Source: Pseudomonas syringae (lineage in GTDB: Bacteria > Pseudomonadota > Gammaproteobacteria > Pseudomonadales > Pseudomonadaceae). From it: a stretch of 64,000 nt of DNA. The stretch is taken from NCBI RefSeq assembly GCF_001698815.1, contig NZ_LGSI01000025.1:1-64000 (forward strand). The letters run 5' to 3'. Made by a program: the position numbers and the translations under genes. The number at the start of each line of letters is the position of its first letter. The first letter of the stretch is position 1. Below the pieces are notes generated by a model, which saw only the letters and a list, made by a program, of their open reading frames with translations, ran no database searches and was not told the origin of the DNA. Below are positions 36,934-44,157 of the stretch, piece after piece.

Positions 36934-37770
36934 TTGAAAACTTTCGCGCTTACCGCTACCGCCGTATTGTCCGCCCTGATTTCGGTTTCCAGCTGGGCAG
37001 CAGACACTCACGTGTTGCCAAAATCCATCACCGAGAAAGGCTACATTTCGGCGGGCATCGCCCCGAACTATCCGCCGATGGACTTCAAGGACCCGGCCAC
37101 CAACAAACTGACGGGCATCGATTACGACCTGGGCACTGAAATCAGCAAGCGTCTGGGCATCGAAATCAGATGGCAGGAAACCGCCTTCGAACAAATGGTC
37201 AGCGGCCTGGCGACCAACCGTATCGACATCGTCATGTCGGGCATGACCGATACGCCGGAGCGCCAGAAGACCGTCGACTTCGTTGACTATTTCAGCACCG
37301 GCCCGCAGTTCTACACCCTCGAATCCCAAAAGGATCTGAAGAACATCGACGACATGTGCGGCAAGAAAATCGGCACCAGCCGTCGCACCACGTTCCCGGT
37401 GGAAATCGCCAAATGGAGTGACGTCAACTGTGTCGCCAAAGGCAAGCCGGCCATCGTCGTGATCGGCACCGAAGGCAGCGCCGATGCCCGTGCGCAACTG
37501 CGTCAGGGACGTCTGGATGCCGCCGTGCAAGGCAGCGAAACCCTGCCGTACATTCAGGGCCAGGAGCCAGGCGTGTTCAAGGTCATCGGCGGCACGCTCG
37601 CGCGTCAGCTGACCGGTCTGGGCGTGGCCAAGAACAATCCTGAATTGAGCGCGGCGATCATCGCCACCCTCAACGACATGATCAAGGACGGCAGCTACGC
37701 GAAGATCCTCGACAAGTGGCAACTCAAGGATGGCGCAGTGGCCGAAGCGACCCTCAACGGCGCGAAGTAA
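36934..37770 (+). CDS. ABC transporter substrate-binding protein 1
   Basis: This periplasmic type-2 binding protein of about 278 aa belongs to the polar amino-acid family (PNYPPMDFKDPATNKLTGIDYDLG). It has a signal peptide ending at SSWAAD. A TTG at 36934 with GAGGA eight bases upstream is preferred; the ATG at 36925 directly abuts that site and is less likely. It shares the PPMxxxDPATN motif with the second binding protein of the operon (40976). Two Cys residues about 25 positions apart (DMCGKK and VNCVAKG) could form a disulfide, also matched in the paralogue. Confidence 0.9.
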   Translation: MKTFALTATAVLSALISVSSWAADTHVLPKSITEKGYISAGIAPNYPPMDFKDPATNKLTGIDYDLGTEISKRLGIEIRWQETAFEQMVSGLATNRIDIVMSGMTDTPERQKTVDFVDYFSTGPQFYTLESQKDLKNIDDMCGKKIGTSRRTTFPVEIAKWSDVNCVAKGKPAIVVIGTEGSADARAQLRQGRLDAAVQGSETLPYIQGQEPGVFKVIGGTLARQLTGLGVAKNNPELSAAIIATLNDMIKDGSYAKILDKWQLKDGAVAEATLNGAK

Positions 37771-37779
37771 GCCCCGTCA

Positions 37780-37807
37780 CACCCGCCTGACTTTGCTCAG
37801 GCGGGTG
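37780..37807 (+). promoter_or_regulatory. Intercistronic hairpin after the binding-protein gene
   Basis: CACCCGCCTGA and TCAGGCGGGTG form a perfect 11-bp stem with a 6-base loop and no T-run. It lies between the binding-protein stop and the deacetylase start. Such structures protect the upstream mRNA and can raise binding-protein levels; partial termination is an alternative. Confidence 0.75.
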
Positions 37808-37836
37808 CCTTGAATCAGTCCGCACTGGAGAAAACC

Positions 37837-38685
37837 ATGCTCGGCACGACCGACCTGCGCTGGCCCGAAAATTCCCGCGCCAGCGTAGCCCTGGCCTTCG
37901 ATCTGGACGGCCCGACCGGCGCCGCGATGCTCGACGGTTCGATCTGGCAAAAACCCGATTACTTCACCTTCGGCGGCTACGGCCCGTATCGCGCCCTGCC
38001 CCGCCTGCTCGACATGCTCAAGGCTCACGCCACGCCAGCGACGTTCTTCGTCCCGGCCTGGGTCGTGGAAAACTGGCCTCGGCAATGTCAGGCCATCCTC
38101 GAACACGGCCACGAAGTGGCTTATCACGGCTATCGCCACGAATCGTTTTTCGCCCTGGACCTCAAGGCCCAGCGCGAAGTCATGCAGATCAGCGCCGATA
38201 TCTTCAAGCGTTATCTGGGCATCACCGCCACTGGTTTCCGCACGCCTTCCGGCGACTGGCACAAGGAAACGCCCGCCCTGCTCATGGAGTGCGGCGTGAC
38301 CTATTCCAGCAGCATGCGCGGCGACGACCGGCCTTATTTCATCGACGTTCCCGGCCAGGCCAACGGTCTGGTGGAAATTCCCGGCCGCTGGGAGCTGGAC
38401 GATTACGCGTCACTGGCCTACACCCGCGCGCCGAACTACCCGGCCGGTCTGGATCGCATCGCCAGCTACGACCAGACCCTGGATAACTGGTGTCGCGAGT
38501 TCGATGGCACGTATCGCGAAGGCCTGTGCATGACCACGCTGTTCCACCCCAAGATCAGCGGCAAACCGGGGCGCATTCTGTTGCTGGAGCGCTTCCTGGA
38601 ACACATGCACAGCCATCCGGACGTGTGGTTCGCCACCTGCAACGACGTCGCCAATTTCTGGCTCAAGGAGCATCGCCATGACTGA
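37837..38685 (+). CDS. NodB-type polysaccharide deacetylase-family hydrolase 1
   Basis: This 282-aa cytoplasmic protein has no signal peptide. The metal triad appears intact: D22 and D24 in AFDLDG, and H97/H101 in YHGYRH (HxxxH). The GFRTPSGDWH segment is the family's third motif. Cytoplasmic members (PuuE-like) act on small amides such as allantoin or formyl/acetyl compounds rather than polysaccharide. GGAG precedes the ATG at 37837. In this operon it may remove an N-acyl or open a cyclic amide; that is inference. Confidence 0.88.
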   Translation: MLGTTDLRWPENSRASVALAFDLDGPTGAAMLDGSIWQKPDYFTFGGYGPYRALPRLLDMLKAHATPATFFVPAWVVENWPRQCQAILEHGHEVAYHGYRHESFFALDLKAQREVMQISADIFKRYLGITATGFRTPSGDWHKETPALLMECGVTYSSSMRGDDRPYFIDVPGQANGLVEIPGRWELDDYASLAYTRAPNYPAGLDRIASYDQTLDNWCREFDGTYREGLCMTTLFHPKISGKPGRILLLERFLEHMHSHPDVWFATCNDVANFWLKEHRHD

Positions 38686-39580
38686 AGCGAAATCCGTCTG
38701 GCCCGCGCCGTATCGCTGCGCGGTGGTCATCACCATCGACTACAACGACATTCACGGCATCCTGACTCAGGTTCCGGCCATCGCCGGGCGCGACAAAAGC
38801 CTGTCGGTGTGGCGCTACGGCACCACGCGCGGGGTGCAGCGCGTGCTGGAAATCCTCGACAATCAGCAGATCCCCGCGACCTGGTGCATTCCCGGCATCG
38901 TCGCCGAAGAGAATCCGCAGGTGGTGCAGGCGATCAACGCCGCCGGGCACGAAATCGCCTGCGCCGGTTATCGCCATGAAGACTTCTCCCAGCTGGACCT
39001 GGCCGCCCAGCACGCCTCGTTGAAGCGCGGTTGCGACGTCATCGCCGAAATGACCGGGCAACGCCCCAGCGGTTTTCGTGCGCCAGCAGGCAGCTACGCG
39101 CCGGGTTTTGCCGATGCATTGCGCGCCGAAGGCATCAGTTGGTCGTCGTCGTGGTCCGGTGACGATTTGCCTTATCTGCACCCGGCAACTCAGGTGGATT
39201 GCGCACCCTTGGTGGAATTGCCGCTGCATTGCGAACTGGAAGACGAACCCTATTTCGCCTTCAACCTCGCCCCTGCCGTGCCGATCAGCCAGGCGCGCAT
39301 CGCTTCCTACGCCGAGGTGCTGAAAAACTGGCAGCAGGATTTTGCAGGTTTTCACCGTTTCGGCCTGTGCTACGTCATGCGCCTGCACCCGGAAACCCTC
39401 GGCACCGTTGGCCGCAGCGGTTTGCTCCTAGAGCTGCTGACCTGGCTCAAGGCGCAACCGGATGTGTGGTTCGCCACCGCTGAAGAGGTCGCCGACTGGT
39501 GGAGCGAGAGCAATAACAGCCTGCCTGAAGATCATCCCGCCGCTGTTTTCGAGCGCCATCGTCCGAGCCAGGCATCATGA
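38678..39580 (+). CDS. NodB-type deacetylase-family protein 2, zinc ligands altered
   Basis: This 300-aa paralogue of the preceding protein overlaps its gene by 8 bp. Aligned motifs show D21 kept, D24 replaced by N23 (TIDYND), the first His of HxxxH replaced by Ala (A96 in CAGYRH) and the last His kept (H100). Two of three zinc ligands are therefore gone. GFRAPAGSYAPGF and LCYVMRLHPETLG remain. It may be metal-independent, as described for PuuE allantoinase, or a non-catalytic partner of protein 1. There is no signal peptide. Confidence 0.88.
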   Translation: MTEAKSVWPAPYRCAVVITIDYNDIHGILTQVPAIAGRDKSLSVWRYGTTRGVQRVLEILDNQQIPATWCIPGIVAEENPQVVQAINAAGHEIACAGYRHEDFSQLDLAAQHASLKRGCDVIAEMTGQRPSGFRAPAGSYAPGFADALRAEGISWSSSWSGDDLPYLHPATQVDCAPLVELPLHCELEDEPYFAFNLAPAVPISQARIASYAEVLKNWQQDFAGFHRFGLCYVMRLHPETLGTVGRSGLLLELLTWLKAQPDVWFATAEEVADWWSESNNSLPEDHPAAVFERHRPSQAS

Positions 39581-40938
39581 ATAATCCATTGCACACCCTC
39601 AGCCAGTTCGTCACTCAGACTGATTACGATGCCCTGCCCGCGACACTGGTGGAAAAGACCAAGCGGCACTTTCTCGACACCTTGGGCGCAGCGCTTGCAG
39701 GCTCGCAAGCCGAGTTGACCCAACGCACCTTGCGCGCCATGAACGCCACCGAATCCGACGGCGCGTCGGTGATCTGGGGTACCGAGCAGGGTTTGTCGGC
39801 GCGTAACGCGGCATTGGTCAACGGTATCGCCGCCCACGCCCTGGAACTGGACGATGCCGGTGGCTGCGATCACTCCGGCGCGGTCGTCGTACCGGCGATG
39901 CTCGCAGTGCTGCCGTTGTGCGAGCCGATGCCCAGCGGTAAAGAGCTGATCAACGCCATGGTCATCGGTTACGACGTGGCCCGGCGCGTACTCGAAGCCT
40001 GCGGCGGTTACTCGCCGCATAACGAAGCCGGCTGGCATTCCACCGGCACCTGCGGCGTCTTCGGCGCAGCGGCGGCGTGCGCCCGACTGCTCAAGCTGGA
40101 CGCCACGCAAACCGCTTCCGCGCTGGGTCTGGCGGCGAGCATGAGCGGCGGGTTGTGGGCGTTTATCCATGACGGCGCCGACAGCAAGAAGCTGCATGCC
40201 GGCCGCCCCGCTGAAGGCGGCGTGCTTGCGGTATTGCTCGCTCGCGAAGGCGTGACCGGACCGAATCAGGTGTTCGATGACGTGTGGGGCGGATTTCTGC
40301 GCACCCTCGCCCTCGACACCGCACAGCCCGAAGCCTTGACCGCCGATTTGGGTGTGATCTGGAAACTCGCCCGCTGCTCGATCAAACCTTACGCCGCTTG
40401 CCGTGGTACGCACTCGGCCATCGACGCCATCGGCGAATTGCTTGCCGAACTGGATATCAAGGCTGACGAAATAGAATCCATCGACGTCAGCGCCAGCGAG
40501 TTTCTGGTGGGCATGTGCGCAGGGCTGGATACCGCCACGCTGGCCGCCTCGCAAATGAGCCTGCCGTATGCACTGGCCGTGCGTTGTCTGCTGGGCCATG
40601 CCGGGCTCGACGCCTACGAAGAAAAGCTGCGCAACGACGTCGAAGTGCTGGGCTTCATGCAGCGCATTCGCATGAGCGGCGATGCGTCCCTGGCGCCGCT
40701 GGATGAACCGCGCCTGACGCTGACCAGCAAGGATGGCCGCAGCGCTTCCCGACAAGTCAAAACCCCGCTGGGCGGCCCGCTCAATCCGATTGGCGATGAC
40801 GCTTTGCTGGAAAAATTTCGCTCACTGGCGGCGCGTGTGCTGCCCGACGTGCAAGTCGAGCGCCTTGCCGCGCTGTGCCTGAAGCTGGATCAACAAACAG
40901 ACCTACAAGAACTGCTGGATCTTTTGCGCTTCCCTTGA
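39577..40938 (+). CDS. MmgE/PrpD family protein (possible iminodisuccinate epimerase-like)
   Basis: This 453-aa cytoplasmic protein is of the 2-methylcitrate dehydratase fold. Recognisable stretches are FLDTLGAALAGS, NGIAAHALELDDAGGCDHSG and KPYAACRGTHSAIDA. The family includes PrpD, cis-aconitate decarboxylase and the iminodisuccinate epimerase of Agrobacterium. Next to an ArgH-type C-N lyase, an epimerase role that supplies the isomer the lyase accepts is plausible. Its ATG overlaps the previous stop (ATGA). Dehydratase activity remains possible. Confidence 0.88.
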   Translation: MNNPLHTLSQFVTQTDYDALPATLVEKTKRHFLDTLGAALAGSQAELTQRTLRAMNATESDGASVIWGTEQGLSARNAALVNGIAAHALELDDAGGCDHSGAVVVPAMLAVLPLCEPMPSGKELINAMVIGYDVARRVLEACGGYSPHNEAGWHSTGTCGVFGAAAACARLLKLDATQTASALGLAASMSGGLWAFIHDGADSKKLHAGRPAEGGVLAVLLAREGVTGPNQVFDDVWGGFLRTLALDTAQPEALTADLGVIWKLARCSIKPYAACRGTHSAIDAIGELLAELDIKADEIESIDVSASEFLVGMCAGLDTATLAASQMSLPYALAVRCLLGHAGLDAYEEKLRNDVEVLGFMQRIRMSGDASLAPLDEPRLTLTSKDGRSASRQVKTPLGGPLNPIGDDALLEKFRSLAARVLPDVQVERLAALCLKLDQQTDLQELLDLLRFP

Positions 40939-40975
40939 AGCTTGCTGCCCTTATCTCTGACGTAAGGAATTGACC

Positions 40976-41791
40976 ATGCTGGATTTGAGCAATAAAGCTT
41001 CGATGCTGTTCGCGGCCTTGAGTATGGCGGCCTGCTGCAACGTGGCGCAGGCCCGGGAAACGTTGAACGTCGGTGTGGAGGCGACTTACCCGCCGATGTC
41101 ATACCGCGACCCGGCGACCAACCAGAGCGTGGGCTTCAACATCGACCTGTTCGACGCGCTGGGCAAGGCCATGAACGTCGAGATCAAGTATCAGGAAATG
41201 ACCTTCGAGCAGCTGACCAGCAGCCTGAAAACCGGGCGCATTGACGTGATCGGCACAGCCATCACCGACTTGCCCAAACGCCGCACCGACATGACCTTTG
41301 TCGATTACCTGCAAACCGGCGCGCAGATGTTCACCACTGTGCGCAACACCAGCCTGGGCTCGGCACCGGAAGCTTTCTGCGGGAAAAACATCGGCACCCC
41401 GCGCACCACCAATTACTACCCGGAAGTCATGGCCTGGAACGACACTCATTGCGTCGCCGCCGGTAAACCTGCCGCCACCGTGCAAGGTACCGCTGGCGCT
41501 TCGGCGGCACGTCTGGACCTGCAACAGGAGCGCCTCGCCGCCGTGGTTCTCGGTCCGGAATACGTGAAGTACCTGATCAGTCAGGAACCCAACACTTACG
41601 TTCTGATCGGCCAGCCGCTGTCCTTGCATCACTTTGGTTTTGCCGTCGACAAGGCAAAGACTGACGTGCGCGACGACCTGGTCAAAGGCCTGCAAACCGT
41701 CATCCGCGACGGCACGTATCAGACGATCCTCAAGAAGTGGAATCTGGAAAGCCAGGCGGTCAGTGAAGTGATGGTCGACGGCGGGAAATAA
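40976..41791 (+). CDS. ABC transporter substrate-binding protein 2
   Basis: This second periplasmic binding protein (271 aa) has a signal peptide ending near NVAQARE. It is paralogous to the first (GVEATYPPMSYRDPATN versus APNYPPMDFKDPATN; paired Cys in AFCGKN and THCVAAG). The ATG at 40976 has AGGA upstream. A separate receptor for one transporter could widen the ligand range, for example to a second stereoisomer. It ends the operon; a REPIN follows after 20 bp. Confidence 0.9.
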   Translation: MLDLSNKASMLFAALSMAACCNVAQARETLNVGVEATYPPMSYRDPATNQSVGFNIDLFDALGKAMNVEIKYQEMTFEQLTSSLKTGRIDVIGTAITDLPKRRTDMTFVDYLQTGAQMFTTVRNTSLGSAPEAFCGKNIGTPRTTNYYPEVMAWNDTHCVAAGKPAATVQGTAGASAARLDLQQERLAAVVLGPEYVKYLISQEPNTYVLIGQPLSLHHFGFAVDKAKTDVRDDLVKGLQTVIRDGTYQTILKKWNLESQAVSEVMVDGGK

Positions 41792-41811
41792 TGCTTTCCC
41801 TGCGATAAACA

Positions 41812-41907
41812 TTGTAGGAGGGAATTTATTCCCGAAAAGGTCAGCACGAGCACCACACATTTGTGCTGGGCGTCGCTGACGCCTTCGGGAATAAATTCCC
41901 TCCTACG
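41812..41907. repeat. REPIN, GGGAATTTATTCCC type
   Basis: Inverted arms GTAGGAGGGAATTTATTCCC and GGGAATAAATTCCCTCCTAC are present. This is an AT-shifted core variant of the GGGGACTTGTCCCC family. Confidence 0.9.
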
Positions 41908-41938
41908 AAATTGCCTTGTTTTAACCGGAGGCCCTTTC

Positions 41939-42922
41939 ATGAAAGTCGTCATCTTCGAACGCTTCGGCGATCCCGCCGTATTGCAGTTGGTGGAACGCCC
42001 CGCGCCCGTCATCAAACCCGGCGAGGTGCTGATCGACATACACGCCACAGCGCTGAATTTCTCCGACCTGCTCCAGCGGCGCGGCACTTATGTGATGAAG
42101 ACCGAGGGCGAGAACATCCTCGGCATCGAATGCTCCGGCGTCATCGCCGAAGTTGGCGCAAGCGTCAGCACCTGGGCGGTGGGTGATCGGGTCTGCGCAT
42201 TGCTGCCCGGTGGCGGTTATGGCGAGCAGGTTGCGGTTAACGCTGAGCATGTGTTGCCCTGCCCGAAAGGCTTGTCGCTGCTCGAAGCGGCGGCACTGCC
42301 GGAAGCGGCCTGCACGTTGTGGTCGAATCTGCGCGATATCGGCCGCTTGCAGCCGGGGGAAACCGTGTTGATCCACGGCGGCGCGGGCGGCGTCGGATCA
42401 CTGGCAATTCAATGGGCCAGACAATGGGGCGCGCGGGTGCTGACCACGGCAGGCTCCCCCGACAAACTGCAACGCTGTCTGGAACTGGGCGCCGAGGTTG
42501 CCATTGATTATCGCAACGAAGATTTCGTCGACGTCGTGCAGCGGGTCACCGAAGGACGCGGCGTGGATGTGATTCTCGACAACATGGGCGCCGCGTACCT
42601 GGCGCGCAATATCGAGGCACTGGCAGTCGACGGGCGAATCGTCATGATCGGCCTGCAAAGCGGCCGCGAAGCGCCCATCCACCTCGGCAAGATGATGGGC
42701 AAACGCGCTGCGCTGCACACCACCTCGCTACGCGACCGTTCGGCAGCGGCCAAACAAACCATTGTCGCGGGCGTGCGGCACGACATCTGGCCACATCTGC
42801 TGACCGGCGCAATCAAGCCGGTCATCGACAAGACATTCCCGCTGACGGACGTGGTGGCTGCGCATGCGTATATGGAATCGGGCGGGCATGTGGGGAAGAT
42901 TGTGTTGCAAGTGCAGCAGTAG
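41939..42922 (+). CDS. NADPH:quinone oxidoreductase-like zinc-free MDR (PIG3/QOR type)
   Basis: This 327-aa medium-chain dehydrogenase/reductase has the cofactor motif GGAGGVGSLAIQWA (about residues 148-161) and GIECSGVIAEVG. The catalytic zinc ligands of alcohol dehydrogenases are absent. It probably reduces quinones or enones with NADPH. CCGGAGG precedes the ATG at 41939. It lies 148 bp after the C-N lyase operon beyond a REPIN, so cotranscription is uncertain. Confidence 0.9.
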   Translation: MKVVIFERFGDPAVLQLVERPAPVIKPGEVLIDIHATALNFSDLLQRRGTYVMKTEGENILGIECSGVIAEVGASVSTWAVGDRVCALLPGGGYGEQVAVNAEHVLPCPKGLSLLEAAALPEAACTLWSNLRDIGRLQPGETVLIHGGAGGVGSLAIQWARQWGARVLTTAGSPDKLQRCLELGAEVAIDYRNEDFVDVVQRVTEGRGVDVILDNMGAAYLARNIEALAVDGRIVMIGLQSGREAPIHLGKMMGKRAALHTTSLRDRSAAAKQTIVAGVRHDIWPHLLTGAIKPVIDKTFPLTDVVAAHAYMESGGHVGKIVLQVQQ

Positions 42923-42937
42923 GCACTGCAATGCTGT

Positions 42938-43378
42938 ATGGAGCCAACTTGTTGGCGAGGCGTCGGTCCTGCGAAAACAAATGAATCGCCTCGCGAATAA
43001 ATTCGCTCCTACAAGGACGGCGCAAATTCCGTTGGAGCGAGCGGGCGGCGATCCGACTTGCCCGCGAAGAGGCCGGTACATTCGCCCATTTTTCTGAACC
43101 CAAAATTCCTTCGCGGGCAAGCCTCGCTCCAACGAGATGGTGTTGCACTGCAATGCTGGGTGACTGAAGTGCTGTAGGAGCCAACTTGTTGGCGAGGCGC
43201 CAGTCCTGCTAAAACAAATGAATCGCCTCGCGAATAAATTCGCTCCTACAAGGACGGCGCAAATCCGTTTGAGCGAGGCTTGCCCGCGAAGAGGCTGGCA
43301 CATCCGCCCATTTTCCGAATTCAAAACACCGCCTCGCGGGCAAGCCTCGCTCAAACGAGATGGTGTTGCACGCTGGCA
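42938..43378. repeat. Tandem duplication of a compound REPIN cassette
   Basis: Two near-identical units of roughly 230 bp. Each holds one REPIN with arms GAGCCAACTTGTTGGCGAGG / GCGAATAAATTCGCTCCTAC (from 42939 and from 43176) and one with CTTGCCCGCGAAG / CGGGCAAGCCTCGCT arms (43031-43134 and 43267-43356). Each unit ends in GAGATGGTGTTGCAC. There is no gene inside. Spacer lengths and inverted symmetry exclude a CRISPR array. Confidence 0.9.
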
Positions 43379-43387
43379 CCGACCGCC

Positions 43388-43621
43388 TCAATCGACATTG
43401 CAGGTCAGCTGGAAAACGTGGTTGCTGTCGTAAAACTGTTTTCCAGCCAAGGCCTCAATTGCCGCTGCTTGGCTGGTGGTAAGGTCATAACCTTCATCGC
43501 CACGCTGAGGTACTGACCAGCCCATGATTTGCGCCAGTTGCGAGTCGCTACCTTCGGGCAGATTGACCTCAAAGACCACAAGCTCGGATTCTTTTTCGAA
43601 CACTTCAATGATGTATTTCAC
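43388..43621 (-). CDS. Immunity-like small protein 3 of the pyocin operon (DUF7683-like)
   Basis: This 77-aa acidic protein starts at GTG (GGAGG ten bases upstream); the ATG at 43657 lies inside the preceding gene and is less likely. It shares the pattern I/M-M/L-GW, then LTxxQ, with the two proteins encoded just before it, and has QIMGWSVPQRGDEGYDLTTSQ. I recall this family next to S-type pyocin genes, tentatively DUF7683. It is the last gene of the pyocin unit. Immunity is inferred from position. Confidence 0.75.
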   Translation of the reverse strand: MKYIIEVFEKESELVVFEVNLPEGSDSQLAQIMGWSVPQRGDEGYDLTTSQAAAIEALAGKQFYDSNHVFQLTCNVD

Positions 43622-43647
43622 AGACCGGATGCTCCTCCGATAGCGAC

Positions 43648-43890
43648 CTACCTGCAAAGCCCGATGCAGTACATCAAGTCATCTTTGATCGGGTCGCCGA
43701 GTATTGCCAAAACCGCCACGGTCTGATCAGTGGTTAAATCGTTTTCACCCATAGGTACATCCACCAAGGACTTCCATCCCATGGCGGAAAGCACCTCAGT
43801 CTCCAACTCTTGAGGCTCATCTTTTTCATACTGCAATGCGTTATCCGGATTGAGTCCGGGATAAAAACCACTAATCGAAAGAAATGTCAT
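43648..43890 (-). CDS. Immunity-like small protein 2 of the pyocin operon
   Basis: This 80-aa acidic protein carries the same core as its neighbours: EVLSAMGWKSLVDVPMGEND followed by LTTDQTVAVLAIL. It lies 15 bp after protein 1. Its closest relative in the window is protein 1 (GWKSL shared), so a local duplication is likely. The function is inferred from position behind a bacteriocin. Confidence 0.75.
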   Translation of the reverse strand: MTFLSISGFYPGLNPDNALQYEKDEPQELETEVLSAMGWKSLVDVPMGENDLTTDQTVAVLAILGDPIKDDLMYCIGLCR

Positions 43891-43905
43891 AGGCGATGTA
43901 CCTGG

Positions 43906-44145
43906 CTACGCCCTTACTCCAACGAACAGGTCTAGCCCGGTGGGTAACTGCTCGTTGACCGCAATGGCTATCTGCTCAACTTGCTCGCTGGTGAGCAACC
44001 ATTCCCCATCTGGGCTCTCTTCTAGGCTTTTCCAGCCCAAGATCCCCAGTACAGCGAGCTCACGCTCAGGCTTTACGATGAGGTCATACTTCAGTGAGTC
44101 ATCCTCATCATCTCCTTGTAAGAATCCAGTTATCCATAAAAACAT
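43906..44145 (-). CDS. Immunity-like small protein 1 of the pyocin operon
   Basis: This 79-aa acidic protein is encoded 12 bp after the pyocin, with GAGGAGG before the ATG. The motif LGILGWKSLEESPDGEWLLT matches the other two small proteins. The position immediately after the toxin is where the cognate immunity gene is expected, yet it does not look like the classical colicin E3 immunity protein as I remember it. Confidence 0.78.
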   Translation of the reverse strand: MFLWITGFLQGDDEDDSLKYDLIVKPERELAVLGILGWKSLEESPDGEWLLTSEQVEQIAIAVNEQLPTGLDLFVGVRA

Positions 44146-44157
44146 GGTTGTCCTCCT

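Noticed and set aside
42938..43378. Possible CRISPR array
   Set aside because: Only two long units are present, the repeated parts are inverted REP arms and there are no regular short spacers or cas genes.
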